The translations under genes were made by a program, and so were the position numbers. A stretch of DNA of 64,000 bases from Azospirillum sp. 412522. GTDB lineage: Bacteria; Pseudomonadota; Alphaproteobacteria; Azospirillales; Azospirillaceae. Below are positions 29,996 to 40,200 of the stretch, piece after piece (the first letter of the stretch is position 1; every line of letters begins with the position of its first letter). The notes beneath the pieces were generated by a model. The model was given only the letters and a program-made list of their open reading frames with translations, had not been told where the DNA came from and searched no databases. The stretch spans positions 409,898 to 473,897 of the forward strand of contig NZ_RWIJ01000002.1 of assembly GCF_019805165.1 (NCBI RefSeq), in the 5' to 3' direction.

Positions 29996-31393
29996 ATGGA
30001 TGACGTCCTTCGGAACGACGAGTCACGCGTCAACGACATCCGGCACGTGATCGAAGCCGACCGCGCCCATGTCTGGCATCATCTGACCCAGCACAAGGGC
30101 TTCGAGACGGCCGACCCGCGCATCTTCGTCGAAGGCAAGGGGATGCGGGTGTGGGATGCCGCCGGGCGCGAGTATCTCGACGCGGTGTCGGGCGGGGTGT
30201 GGACGGTCAATGTCGGCTATGGCCGGGCCAGCATCGCCGACGCGGTGCGCGACCAGCTGGTCAAGCTGAACTATTTCGCCAATTCCGCCGGGTCGATCGC
30301 CGGCGCCCGCTTCGCCGAGAAGCTGGTGTCCAAGATGCCGGGGATGAGCCGGGTCTATTATTCCAACTCCGGCTCCGAGGCGAACGAGAAGGTGTTCAAG
30401 ATGGTGCGCCAGATCGCGCACCGGCACCATGGCGGCCGGAAGTCCAAGATCCTCTACCGCGAGCGCGACTATCACGGCACCACCCTCGGCACCCTGGCGG
30501 CGGCGGGGCAGGCGCAGCGCCGCGCCCAGTTCGGCCCCTTCCCCGACGGCTTCGTCGAGGTGCCGCATTGCCTGGAATACCGCAGCCAGTACGGCGCGGT
30601 GGAGAATTACGGCGAGCTGGCCGCCGACGCCATCGAGGCGGTGATCCTGCGCGAGGGGCCGGACAGCGTCGGCGCGCTGTGCCTGGAGCCGATCACCGCC
30701 GGCGGCGGCGTCATCACCCCGCCCAAGGGCTATTGGGAGAAGGTGCAGGACATCTGCCGCCGCCACGAGGTGCTCCTGCACATCGACGAGGTTGTCTGCG
30801 GCCTCGGGCGCACCGGCACCTGGTTCGGCTACCAGCATTACGGCGTGCAGCCGGACTTCGTCACCATGGCGAAGGGGGTGGCGTCGGGCTATGCCGCGAT
30901 CTCCTGCACGGTGACCACCGAGCGGATCTTCGAGCTGTTCAAGGACGATCCGGCCGACCCGATGTCCTTCTTCCGCGACATCTCGACCTTCGGCGGCTGC
31001 GTCGCCGGCCCGGCGGCGGCGCTGGAGAACATGCGCATCATCGAGGAGGAGAATCTCCTCGCCAACACCCAGGCGATGGGCGAGCGGCTGCTGTCCGGAC
31101 TGTGGGAGCTGTCGGAGCGCCACCGCGCCGTCGGCGACGTGCGCGGCAAGGGGCTGTTCTGCGGCGTCGAACTTGTGCAGGACCGGGCCAGCAAGGAACC
31201 GGCGGAGGAGCGGCTGGTGCAGGCGGTCGTCGCCGACTGCATGGCGAACGGCGTCATCATCGGCGCCACCAACCGCTCGCTGCCCGGCCTGAACAACACG
31301 CTGTGCCTCAGCCCGGCGCTGATCGCCGGCGCCGACGACATCGACCGCATCGTCGCGGCTATCGACGGCGCCCTGTCCCGCGTGTTCAAATAA
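29996..31393 (+). CDS. tpa: Taurine:pyruvate aminotransferase
   Basis: 465 residues, class III PLP aminotransferase. The N-terminal HVWHHLTQHK near residue 24 is characteristic of taurine aminotransferases. SNSGSEANEKVFK (about 122) binds PLP phosphate, HIDEVVCGLGRTG is near 262, and the PLP lysine is in MAKGVASGYA near 290. It moves the taurine amino group to pyruvate, giving alanine and sulfoacetaldehyde. A GAGGAGA site precedes the start. Neither xsc nor pta follows, so the carbon is probably not assimilated here. Confidence 0.9.
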   Translation: MDDVLRNDESRVNDIRHVIEADRAHVWHHLTQHKGFETADPRIFVEGKGMRVWDAAGREYLDAVSGGVWTVNVGYGRASIADAVRDQLVKLNYFANSAGSIAGARFAEKLVSKMPGMSRVYYSNSGSEANEKVFKMVRQIAHRHHGGRKSKILYRERDYHGTTLGTLAAAGQAQRRAQFGPFPDGFVEVPHCLEYRSQYGAVENYGELAADAIEAVILREGPDSVGALCLEPITAGGGVITPPKGYWEKVQDICRRHEVLLHIDEVVCGLGRTGTWFGYQHYGVQPDFVTMAKGVASGYAAISCTVTTERIFELFKDDPADPMSFFRDISTFGGCVAGPAAALENMRIIEEENLLANTQAMGERLLSGLWELSERHRAVGDVRGKGLFCGVELVQDRASKEPAEERLVQAVVADCMANGVIIGATNRSLPGLNNTLCLSPALIAGADDIDRIVAAIDGALSRVFK

Positions 31394-31410
31394 GCCCGCG
31401 TGGTCAATGA

Positions 31411-31476
31411 GATCGGATCGCGCAGGATCGGTCCCGGTCCCAAGCGATCCGGTCGCCGAACATGAGGCCATAGCCC
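31411..31476 (+). repeat. Degenerate intergenic repeat, copy A
   Basis: Starts 18 bases after the tpa stop codon. It aligns base by base with copy B at 32371-32437, sharing GATCGGATCGCG at the start, AAGCG in the middle, and TCGCC-AACAT-A-GC-ATAGC at the end. The long terminal hairpin found at copy B is missing here. Confidence 0.65.
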
Positions 31477-31553
31477 GTTCCCCGATCCCCTCCACCCCTG
31501 GGTCGGCACCGTCACGCGCCGTCGCCGGCACGCTTTCTCATCGGAGGGCCCTC

Positions 31554-32363
31554 ATGCGCATCCGCCTGGGTTACCAGCTGAACTTCAGCTTTCCCGCCCC
31601 GACGCCCATGATCGTGATGCTGAACGTGCATTACACGCGCGTCGGCGACCTGGAGAGGCCCGACCACATCGTCACCAACGTCCCGGCGCCGATCCAGGGC
31701 TACCGCGACAGCTTCGGCAACTGGTGCAGCCGGCTGGTCGCACCCGCCGGCCTCGTCACCATCGGTGCCGACAGCATCATCCGGGACAGCGGGGCGCAGG
31801 ATCCGTTCGAACCCGGTGCCATCCAGCACCGGGTGGACGAATTGCCGGCCGATGTGCTGCTGTTCCTGCTGGGCAGCCGCTATTGCGAGACCGACGTGCT
31901 GTCGGACGAGGCGTGGCGGCTGTTCGCGGGCACGGCGCCGGGCTGGGCGCGGGTGCAGGCGATCTGCGACTTCGTCCACGGCCACGTGACCTTCGGCTAC
32001 GAGCATTCGCGCCCGACGAGGACCGCGGCGCAGACTTATGCCGAAAAGCGCGGGGTCTGCCGCGACTACGCCCATCTTGCCATCGCCTTCTGCCGCGCCA
32101 TGAACATTCCCGCACGCTACTGCACCGGCTACATCAGCGACGTCGGTCTGCCGCCGCCCTATGAGCCGATGGATTTCGCCGCCTGGATGGAGGTCTATCT
32201 CGGCGGACGCTGGCATGTCTTCGATCCGCGCAATAACGCTCCCCGGATCGGCCGCATCCTGATCGCGCAGGGCCGCGACGCGGCCGACGTGCCGCTCACC
32301 CACACCTTCGGCCCCAACACGTTGACGGAATTCCGGGTCTGGACGGACGAGGTGACCGTCTGA
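31554..32363 (+). CDS. Transglutaminase-like cysteine protease-fold protein
   Basis: 269 residues from ATG 31554, which follows GGAGGG; the frame upstream to 31407 runs through a repeat. The catalytic triad of the transglutaminase core is visible: Cys in RGVCRDYAHLA (about 165), His in RWHVFDPRN (about 221) and Asp in the same segment. An N-terminal beta domain (about 1-80) precedes it, as in bacterial transglutaminase-like proteins. There is no signal peptide. Such proteins are usually proteases or amidases; the target is unknown. Matching repeats lie upstream and downstream. Confidence 0.86.
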   Translation: MRIRLGYQLNFSFPAPTPMIVMLNVHYTRVGDLERPDHIVTNVPAPIQGYRDSFGNWCSRLVAPAGLVTIGADSIIRDSGAQDPFEPGAIQHRVDELPADVLLFLLGSRYCETDVLSDEAWRLFAGTAPGWARVQAICDFVHGHVTFGYEHSRPTRTAAQTYAEKRGVCRDYAHLAIAFCRAMNIPARYCTGYISDVGLPPPYEPMDFAAWMEVYLGGRWHVFDPRNNAPRIGRILIAQGRDAADVPLTHTFGPNTLTEFRVWTDEVTV

Positions 32364-32370
32364 TCCCTAG

Positions 32371-32437
32371 ATCGGATCGCGAAAAATCAGAATCGATTTG
32401 AAGCGTGAATCCGATCGCCAAACATAAAGCTATAGCG
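32371..32437 (+). repeat. Degenerate intergenic repeat, copy B
   Basis: Starts eight bases after the transglutaminase-like stop codon. It matches copy A at 31411-31476 in order and orientation, and it merges at its end with the long hairpin at 32429-32472. Confidence 0.65.
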
Positions 32438-32472
32438 TTGTGCGTTTCATAATAAACGCACAACGCTATAGC
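32429..32472. terminator. Perfect 19-bp inverted repeat, probable bidirectional 3' end
   Basis: The arm GCTATAGCGTTGTGCGTTT and its exact complement flank the loop CATAAT. It lies between the convergent transglutaminase-like gene and a small minus-strand gene. It can act as a bidirectional terminator. Because it is attached to a repeat, it may also be the end of a mobile palindromic unit. Confidence 0.65.
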
Positions 32473-32528
32473 CGCGCTGAGATCACGCCGGACGCCGTGC
32501 GTAGCGACACGCGGGTCTTACGCGGCCG

Positions 32529-32852
32529 TCACGGCCGTTCCTCCGTTTGCGACGGGGGAGGCAGAACGTCGGCCATGGCGGGAACCGCCGGATACCGGGC
32601 TTCTCCAACCATTTGCGCCGCTCCGCCGCTCCCCGCGCAGCACCAGCAGACGGTGCAGCTCTCTCCGGCCGCCGATTGCGCCAGCACCACGCTGGCAAAG
32701 CCGAGCCGTTCCGCCGCCTGTGCTTCGCGAATGGCCTTGGCGAGCGCGTCGGCTTTGTCGGCGCAGGGAGGATAGACGAACCCGTCCGCCCGGACGATCC
32801 AGCCGGCGTGGGTTTTCAAAATGAAGAAGGCGAGCCTTGTCCGGGCATTCAT
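32529..32852 (-). CDS. Small conserved-looking hypothetical protein
   Basis: 107 residues. The start at 32852 has a GGAG site eight bases upstream. The first 70 residues look like a folded domain: a hydrophobic strand, GWIVRADGFVYPPCADKADAL, then an amphipathic helix with AIREAQAAERLG, reminiscent of small DUF2188-like proteins. The tail holds a CTVCWCC cluster, which could bind metal. I do not recognise a function. Coding potential is moderate. Confidence 0.5.
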   Translation of the reverse strand: MNARTRLAFFILKTHAGWIVRADGFVYPPCADKADALAKAIREAQAAERLGFASVVLAQSAAGESCTVCWCCAGSGGAAQMVGEARYPAVPAMADVLPPPSQTEERP

Positions 32853-33296
32853 GAGGTAGTCTCCGATAGGGCCGACTTTGGGGTGATGGCGGCAGCCTTG
32901 CCGTCCGATCGTGTCACGCCAGGAAGAACCTCTTGCCCACAATCCCCAAAGCAACGGGCAACCCTGGGGTGATTTCAGTAGTTCTCAAATGGCAAATCAT
33001 GAAATGAATCACAACAACCATTGAGGATCTCGGATCGATTTTATCGGATTTTCGATTTCGGACTCCCTTCTTTCCTGATTTCCGCCCATATTTTTAAAAT
33101 ATATTGCTGCGCAGCAATCGCTTTTTCGGATCGGTGGGCAGGTGGCAGGGCTTTATCCGTTGCAGGCCGACGCAGAGTGACGCAGGCGGACTCAACAAGG
33201 CGCGGAATGATTGCGCAGCGCTAAATATACTAGTATCCAATGACCCCGGCCATGCTGCGCGCCGGAATCGTTGCTCCGGAACGCATCTGCCCGATC
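32853..33296. other. Gene-free AT-richer stretch with a small palindrome
   Basis: A 444-base gap between divergent genes, clearly more AT-rich than its surroundings around 32980-33110. I see no gene in it. Near its right end, ATACTAGTAT (33227-33236) is palindromic and overlaps a TATACT -10-like hexamer (33226-33231), a possible promoter/operator of the permease gene. No convincing -35 is visible. Confidence 0.4.
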
Positions 33297-34766
33297 ATGA
33301 CCCTTGCCTTCCACATGATGCCGCTCGTCGGCACGATCCTTCTGCTCGCCTCCCGTCGCGTCAGCCTGCTATCCGCCGGGGTTGCCGGCATGGTTCTGGC
33401 GCTTGCCACCATGGTCGTGACGATGGTCGGGACACAGCCGACGCCCGGTCTGGTGGCAGGCATGGCGGCGGTCAAGGCTGGCGAAGGGGCGTGGCTTGCA
33501 TGGCATGCCATGTCGATCATCGCCGCCGGCCTGCTGTTCCACCGTTCCTACGAGGCGCGCGGGGTCCGGACCGCTCCCGTCGCCCAGGAAAACCGTCGGC
33601 GCGCCGTCTTCGTCGCCTGCTTCCTGGTCGGCCCCTTCGCGGAATCGGTGACCGGGTTCGGCGTCGGACTGGTGGTTGCCCTCGCCATGCTGCGCAGCAT
33701 GGGGCTGCCGCCGGTCCAGTCCGCCGCGCTCGGCCTGTTCAGTCAGGTGCTGGCCGCCTGGGGCGCGATGGGGGTCGGCAGCCGGGTAGGAGCCGAACTG
33801 ATCGGCGTGTCCTTCACCGAGCTCGGAACGGCCAGCGCCCTGCTGATGGTCGTGGTGCTGCCCTGCCTTCTCCCGGTGTTCTGGGGGCTGATCCGGTCCT
33901 GCGGGCTGCGCTCCAGCCTGAGCGAGCGCGCGTCCGACATCGCCCTTCTCCTTTGCCTCGCCGGGTTGATCTGGCTGACCAACCTGTTCGTCGCCCCGGA
34001 ACTCGGCGGCGGGCTGGCGACCGCCGTCCTGCTGCTCGCGGTGGAGGGCCCTCGCCTGCTGCGCAGCGGCACCGGCCTGCGGGAACTGGCCGGGCGGCTC
34101 TGGCCCTACGGGTTGCTGATCGCCGGGCTGATGGCGACCCGGCTGTTGCCGCCGCTGTCGGACTGGACCGGACGGTGGCTGGTGCTCGACCCGTTCGGCG
34201 GACTTGCCCCGCTGGCGCTGCTGCGCCACCCGGCGACATGGCTGGTGCTGATTTCGGGCATCCTGCTGTCCGGCCTGCCCGCGGCCAAGGCCGGCAAGCT
34301 GGCCCGCGGCGCCCTTCGCGCCGCCCTGGTGCCGATGGCCGCCACCCTGGTCTTCGTCGAGTTCGCCACTTTCATGGCGGCGTCCGGCGGGGCGGCGATG
34401 TTCGGCAACGCCTGGCGCGAGGTTGCCGGCCCCTTGGCGGTGCTGGCCAGCCCGGTCTTCGGCGCCGCCGCCGGGATGCTGACCGGGTCGAACACCGCGT
34501 CCAACGCCCTGATGATGCACATCCAGTTGAGCCTTGCCGCCGAAAGCGGCCTGCCGCCCATCCTGATCGCGGCGATCCAGACCGTTTCGGGGAGCATCTG
34601 CACCATGCTCACTCCCGGCCGCATCGTGCTCGCCGCCGGTCTCGTCGGGCTGGAGCGGTCGGAGGGAGCGATCTACCGCCGCGCCCTGCCGATTGGGCTG
34701 GCCACCGTCCTGGCCCTGCTGGCCGTCGTCGTGCTTGCCGGAGTCAAAGCCCGCGGATTGGCTTAA
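33297..34766 (+). CDS. LctP-like lactate/carboxylate permease
   Basis: 489 residues from ATG 33297, with about twelve to thirteen membrane segments. A FAESVTGFGVG segment near residue 118 matches the conserved region of L-lactate permeases, and GSNTASNALMMHIQ near 400 is also typical. It probably imports lactate, glycolate or a related hydroxy acid. The start is uncertain: ATGs at 33240 and 33252 are in frame, but they add a polar stretch unlike the family and lie next to the likely promoter. Nothing nearby shows a dedicated lactate dehydrogenase. Confidence 0.78.
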   Translation: MTLAFHMMPLVGTILLLASRRVSLLSAGVAGMVLALATMVVTMVGTQPTPGLVAGMAAVKAGEGAWLAWHAMSIIAAGLLFHRSYEARGVRTAPVAQENRRRAVFVACFLVGPFAESVTGFGVGLVVALAMLRSMGLPPVQSAALGLFSQVLAAWGAMGVGSRVGAELIGVSFTELGTASALLMVVVLPCLLPVFWGLIRSCGLRSSLSERASDIALLLCLAGLIWLTNLFVAPELGGGLATAVLLLAVEGPRLLRSGTGLRELAGRLWPYGLLIAGLMATRLLPPLSDWTGRWLVLDPFGGLAPLALLRHPATWLVLISGILLSGLPAAKAGKLARGALRAALVPMAATLVFVEFATFMAASGGAAMFGNAWREVAGPLAVLASPVFGAAAGMLTGSNTASNALMMHIQLSLAAESGLPPILIAAIQTVSGSICTMLTPGRIVLAAGLVGLERSEGAIYRRALPIGLATVLALLAVVVLAGVKARGLA

Positions 34767-34778
34767 AATGTGATCGGT

Positions 34779-35654
34779 TCAGGCGAACCGCTTCGCCCCC
34801 GCCACGCACAGCACGACCAGCCCGGTCGCGGCGATCATCGTCCAGGCAACCGGTTCGCGCAGCAGCAGCCCGGCCAGGATCAGGCCGAAGGCGGGCTGGA
34901 GCAGCTGCAGCTGACCGACGCCGGCAATCCCGCCCAGCGCCAGGCCGCGATACCAGAAAAAGAATCCAATCAGCATGCTGAACACCGAGACATAGCCGAG
35001 CCCGGCCCAGGCCGCAGCGCCGATGCCGGCCCAGTCTTCCGGCATCGTCGCCACCGCCGCCACCGCCATCGCCGGCAGCGCCAGTACCAGCGCCCAGGAG
35101 ATCACCTGCCAGCCGCCCAAACGGCGCGACAGGGCCGCCCCCTCGGCGTAGCCGAGCCCGCAGAGCAGGATCGCCAGAACCATCAGCAGGTCGCCGGCCA
35201 GGAGATCGCCGGCCGGCGATGCGCCACCGCCCTGCCACAGGGCGAATCCGGCGACGGTCAGGCTTCCCCCCGTCGCGAACAGCCAGAAGGCCGGCCGTGG
35301 CCGCTCCCGTCCCCGCAGCACGCCGAACAGGGCGGTGGAAAGCGGCAGCAGGCCGATGAAGACGACCGACTGTGCCGAGGTAATGTGCTGGAGCGCCAGC
35401 GCGGTCAGCAGCGGAAAGCCGGCGACGACGCCGAGCGCCACGATGGCGAGCGAGGGAAGGTCGCGGCGCGCCGGCCGGACCTGCCGCAGCAGCGCCAGCA
35501 GCGCCGCCGCCAGGGCCGCCGCGATCACCGCCCGCGCCGCCGTCAGGAACAGCGGCGTGAAGCCGCCGACCGCGACGCGCGTCGCCGGCAGCGAGCCGCT
35601 GAAGATGAGCACGCCGAGCAGCCCGCTGCCCCACCCCGCCGTCGACCGTTCCAT
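34779..35654 (-). CDS. EamA/DMT-family transporter
   Basis: 291 residues from start 35654; a longer frame from 35732 has no ribosome site and would invade the intergenic promoter. Ten membrane helices form two EamA repeats. It lies 138 bases divergent from a MocR-type regulator, a frequent pairing in which the regulator controls an amine or amino-acid exporter. Probable export of an amino compound. Confidence 0.84.
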   Translation of the reverse strand: MERSTAGWGSGLLGVLIFSGSLPATRVAVGGFTPLFLTAARAVIAAALAAALLALLRQVRPARRDLPSLAIVALGVVAGFPLLTALALQHITSAQSVVFIGLLPLSTALFGVLRGRERPRPAFWLFATGGSLTVAGFALWQGGGASPAGDLLAGDLLMVLAILLCGLGYAEGAALSRRLGGWQVISWALVLALPAMAVAAVATMPEDWAGIGAAAWAGLGYVSVFSMLIGFFFWYRGLALGGIAGVGQLQLLQPAFGLILAGLLLREPVAWTMIAATGLVVLCVAGAKRFA

Positions 35655-35791
35655 CCCGCCTTCCTTCCCGACCCCCGAATTGCGCCACGATCCTAGCGTG
35701 ACGGGGGCTGGCGGAAACAGGGACGGTCCCATACAATTCCACCGAACTGTACTGGATCATGGACCAATACACTTTCCGGCGGCGGAGCAAC

Positions 35792-37258
35792 ATGGGCAGA
35801 ACGGGCACACGCACCGGCGAGGTGATGGACGCGATCCGCCGCAGGATCGCGAGCCGCAAGCTGTCTCCGGGGGAAAGGCTGCCCTCGATCCGCAGCTTCG
35901 CCGCCACCATGGGCGTGTCGCCCTCCACCGTGGTCGAGGCCTATGACCGGCTGGCGGCGGAAGGGCTGATCCAGTCGCGGCCAGGGTCGGGTTTCACCCT
36001 GTCGGGCGCCACCCCGCCACTGGCCTTGGCGGAGGTGGAACCGCGGCGCGACCGGGCCATCGACCCGTTCTGGGTGTCGCGGCAGTCGCTCGATTCCGGG
36101 GCGGACATGCTGAAGCCGGGATGCGGGTGGCTGCCGGCCGACTGGATGCCGAACGCGACGGTCCGCCGGGCGGTCCGCCAGCTCGCGCGTGCCGGTGACG
36201 GCCTGCTGGCGGATTATGGCGGCACACGCGGATCGCTGCCCCTGCGCCGGCTGCTGGCGCGCCAGTTCGCCGACGAGGGGATCGCCGCCGGCGCCGACCA
36301 GATCCTGCTGACCCCCTCGGGCACCCAGGCCATCGACCTGATCTGCCGCCTCCTGCTGCGGCCGGGCGACGCGGTGCTGGTCGACGACCCGTGCTACTTC
36401 AATTTCCAGGCCCTGCTGCGCGCCCACCGGGCGCGGATCATCGGGGTACCCTATACCCGCAAGGGGCCGGACACCGATCTCTTCGCCCAGGCGCTGGCGA
36501 CGCACCGGCCACGCCTCTACATCACCAACTCCGCCCTCCACAACCCGACCGGCGCCACGATGACGCCGCAGACCGCCCACCGGCTGCTCTGCGCCGCCGC
36601 GGCCCATGACCCGACCGCCAACGATTTCACCATTGTCGAGGACGACATCTTCGCCGGCTTCGAACCGGAACCGTCGCCGCGTCTGGCCGTCCTCGACGGG
36701 CTGGCCCGCGTCATCCGGATCGGCAGCTTCTCCAAGACGCTGTCCGCCTCGATCCGCTGCGGCTACATCGCGGCGCGGCCGGACTGGGTGGAGGCGCTGG
36801 TCGATCTGCAGGTGGCGACCAACTTCGGCGGCCCCAGCCCGGCTGCGGCGGAACTTGTCCTCGCCTCCCTGAACGACGGCAGCTACCGCAAGCACCTCGA
36901 CGGCCTGCGCCGGCGGCTGTCCCGGGTCCGGCGCGAGACGGCCGCCCGGCTGGAAACGCTCGGTCTGCAGCCGTGGCTGATGCCGCGCGGCGGCTTCTAT
37001 CTCTGGTGCGGCCTGCCCGACGGGCTGGACGCCGCCGGCATCGCCCGGGCGGCGCTGGACGAGAAGGTCGTCCTCGCTCCCGGCGACGTGTTCAGCGTCT
37101 CCCGGTCGGCATCGGGCCGTCTGCGCTTCAACGTCGCCCAGATGGCCGACCCGCGCATTTTCGACGTTCTGGCGCGCGCGATGGCAAACCCTTCCCCCTC
37201 CCCCCTGGGAGAGGATCAGGGCGCGAGAGTTTTGGCCAACGCATCGCCCAGCGTCTGA
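35792..37258 (+). CDS. MocR-type GntR/aminotransferase regulator
   Basis: 488 residues from ATG 35792, preceded by GGAG; an ATG at 35759 lies inside the putative control region. The winged helix (about 10-75, LPSIRSFAATMGVSPSTV) is followed by an aminotransferase-fold domain with the PLP lysine in IGSFSKTLSASIRCGY near residue 315. It is divergent from an EamA exporter and likely controls it. The last 25 or so residues ([12 protein letters not shown] onward) are low complexity, look like read-through into an intergenic repeat remnant, and overlap the kinase gene by 43 bases. Confidence 0.87.
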   Translation: MGRTGTRTGEVMDAIRRRIASRKLSPGERLPSIRSFAATMGVSPSTVVEAYDRLAAEGLIQSRPGSGFTLSGATPPLALAEVEPRRDRAIDPFWVSRQSLDSGADMLKPGCGWLPADWMPNATVRRAVRQLARAGDGLLADYGGTRGSLPLRRLLARQFADEGIAAGADQILLTPSGTQAIDLICRLLLRPGDAVLVDDPCYFNFQALLRAHRARIIGVPYTRKGPDTDLFAQALATHRPRLYITNSALHNPTGATMTPQTAHRLLCAAAAHDPTANDFTIVEDDIFAGFEPEPSPRLAVLDGLARVIRIGSFSKTLSASIRCGYIAARPDWVEALVDLQVATNFGGPSPAAAELVLASLNDGSYRKHLDGLRRRLSRVRRETAARLETLGLQPWLMPRGGFYLWCGLPDGLDAAGIARAALDEKVVLAPGDVFSVSRSASGRLRFNVAQMADPRIFDVLARAMANPSPSPLGEDQGARVLANASPSV

Positions 37259-40200
37259 AGCAGGGTGTCGATCCGGTAGGGCTTCGCCAGCACCGCGATG
37301 CCCTTGGTGCGCGCCACGTCCTCGCTGTAGCCGGTCGTCAGCACCACCGGCAGGCCGGGACGCAGGATCGCCGCCTCGCGGCCGAGGTCGATGCCGCTCA
37401 TGCTGCCGGGCATCACCACGTCGGAGAACAGCAGGTCGATCCGCTCGTCCCCGGCCAGCAGCGGCAGCGCCTCGTCGGCCGAGCCGGCGCGCAGCACGAT
37501 CCAGCCGCTTTCCTCCAGCGCCGCAGCGACGGAGGCGGCGACGACCGGATCGTCCTCCACCATCAGCACCCGCGCGCCTTCGACGCGGGTTCCCGGGACA
37601 TGGACGGGATCGGCCGGCACCTTCGGCACCGCGGCGGTGGCGCGCAGCAGCAGGACGATTCGGGTCCCCTCGCCCGGCCGGCTTTCGATCCAGACGGTAC
37701 CGCCCGCCTGCCGCGCCAGCCCATAGACCTGCGCCAGACCGAGGCCGGATCCCTTGCCGACCTCCTTGGTGGTGAAGAAGGGGTCGAAGGCCTTCGCCAT
37801 CACCTCCGGCGTCATGCCGGTGCCGGTGTCGGCGACCGTCAGCCGCAGGAACTCGCCCTCCAGGCCGGCTCCCTCCAGTCCGGATGCCTCGCCGGGCTTC
37901 AGTGTCCGGTTCTCCGCCTCGACGGTCAGCACACCGCCGTCGGGCATGGCGTCGCGGGCGTTCACCGCCATGTTGATCAGCGCCAGCTCGAACTGGGTCG
38001 GATCGACCTCGATCGGGTGAAGGTCGGAGGCGAAACGGGTCTCGAGCCTGATGTCGGCACGCAGCGCACGCTCCAGCAGGCCCACCATGCCCAGGACGCG
38101 GCCGCGCACGTCGATCGGTTCCGGGCGCAGGCTGTCGCGGCGGGCGAAGCCCATCAGTTGCTGGACCAGCTTGGCGCCGCGGTCGACCGCCTGCATGCCG
38201 GCCTCCAGCAGCGGCGCCAGCCGCGGCTCCGCGCTGCGGCGGCCGATCATGGTCAGGCAGCTGCTGAGCGCCTGGAGCAGGTTGTTGAAGTCATGCGCGA
38301 CGCCGCCGGTCAGCTGGCCGACCGCCTCCATCTTCTGGGCCTGACGCAGTTGCTCCTCGGCCCGGCTGAGCGCCGCGGCTGCTTCCTTGCGCGCCGTCAC
38401 GTCGCGCCCGACCGCATGGATGAAGCGGTCGTCCGGCACCGCGGTCCAGGAGATCCAACGATAGGACCCGTCCCTGTGGCGGTATCGGTTCTCGAACCGC
38501 AGGGTGGTCAGGCCCGATTCCAGCCGGGCGACCTCCGCCACCGTCGCCGCGTGGTCGTCGGGATGAACGAAATCGAGGAAGGGGGCGCCCTGCAACTCCG
38601 CCTCCTGCCAGCCGAGCAGGCTGGTCCAGGCCGGGTTGACAGCGGTGATCGTGCCATCGAAACGCGCCACCAGCATGATGTCGGTGGACAGCCGCCACAT
38701 GCGGTCGCGGTCGGCCGTCCGCTCGGCCACCCGCTGCTCCAGCGTCGCGTTCAGCGCCCGTAGGGCATCCTCGGCGCAGCGGCGGTCGGTGATGTCGTAG
38801 CAGGCCCCGAGAATCCGCGTGCCCTCACCGTCCCCGTCCCGGCTGAACGCCTGCGCGCGCCGGGCGATCCAGCGCACCGTTCCATTGCCGGGCCGGACGA
38901 TGCGGTATTCGGCATAGCCCAACCCATCCGTCGGCACCTGCCCGGGCCTGAGCGTGTTCAGGTTGGGCCGGTCATCCGGATGGATCAGGGCGACCAGATC
39001 CTCCAGCCGCACCAGCGGGCGCTCCTCGATGCCCCACAGCCGGCAGAATTCGGGCGACACCGACAGCAGGCCGTCCGCGCGCAACTCGAAGGTGCCGACC
39101 CCGCCGGCATCCTGGGCGAAGTGCAGCCGCCGCTCGCTCTCGCGCAGCGCCTCCTCGGTCCGCTTCATCCCTGTCACGTCGCTGCCCTGGACGAACAGGC
39201 CCGTCACCTGTCCCTGGTCGTCGCGGATCGGCTGGAAGACGAAGGTGACGAAACGCTCCTCCAGCGGCGTTCCGGGCCGCCGGGCCAGCCGCGCCGGCAT
39301 CCCCTCGCCGACGAAGGGCTCACCCGTCCGATAGACACGGTCGGCCAGTTCGAAGAAACCCTGGCCGACAATCTCCGGCAGCGCCTCCCGCGCCGGCTTG
39401 CCGATGATGTCGCGGCGGCCGATCAACTCGAAGTAGGCGTCGTTGGCCATCTCATAGACATGGTCCGGCCCGCGCCAGACATACATGAAGCCCGGAGCCT
39501 GCCGGAACAGGGCGCGCAGCCGCTCCCCCTCCGCCCGCAGCCGTTGGTTGGCGCGCCGCACCTCCTCTTCCGCCTGCACGCGCTCCACGGCCGACCAGGT
39601 CCGCTCCGCCACCTCCTCAATCAGTTCGACCTCGTCGCCGCGCCAATGCCTGGGGCAGCGGTTGTGGACATAGAGTGCCGCGACCATCCGGCCCTGCTTC
39701 ACCAGGCTGGCGGTGACGACGGAGGAGAAGTCCAGGGCGGCGAAGGCCGCCAGCGGGTCGGGCGCCGCGGTGCGCGGGTCGGCGGCCGCGTCGTCGATGA
39801 CCAGGGCTTCCCCCTTGCGCAGGGCCGCCAGAACAGGCTCGCCGAAGGCAAGGAGGTCGTGGGTTCCGAGGTATGAGGCGACAGTGCCGTCGGTCCAGTT
39901 GCATTCCGTGGTGAAGAAGCGTTCGCTCTCGTCCATCACGCCATAGCCGACGCGGCTGGCGCCGAGATGGCGCCCCAACGCCTCCGCCGCCACGGCCGCC
40001 ACCTCCGACGGATCGGTCAACTCCCGCAGCCGCCGCTCCAGTTCGGCATGAAAGGCGATGCGCCGCCGGGTCCACACCGCCGCCGTGGTTTCCGCCACGA
40101 TGCAGAGGAAGCCGCTCGTCTGCCCGGCCTCGCCGGCGATCGGCGTGTAGGAGAAGGTGAAATAGCAGTCCTCGTCCACTCCGCCCCGTTTCAGCGGGAT

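Noticed and set aside
31407..31553. Longer N-terminus for the transglutaminase-like protein
   Set aside because: The extra 49 codons cross a degenerate intergenic repeat; ATG 31554 has a strong GGAGGG site.
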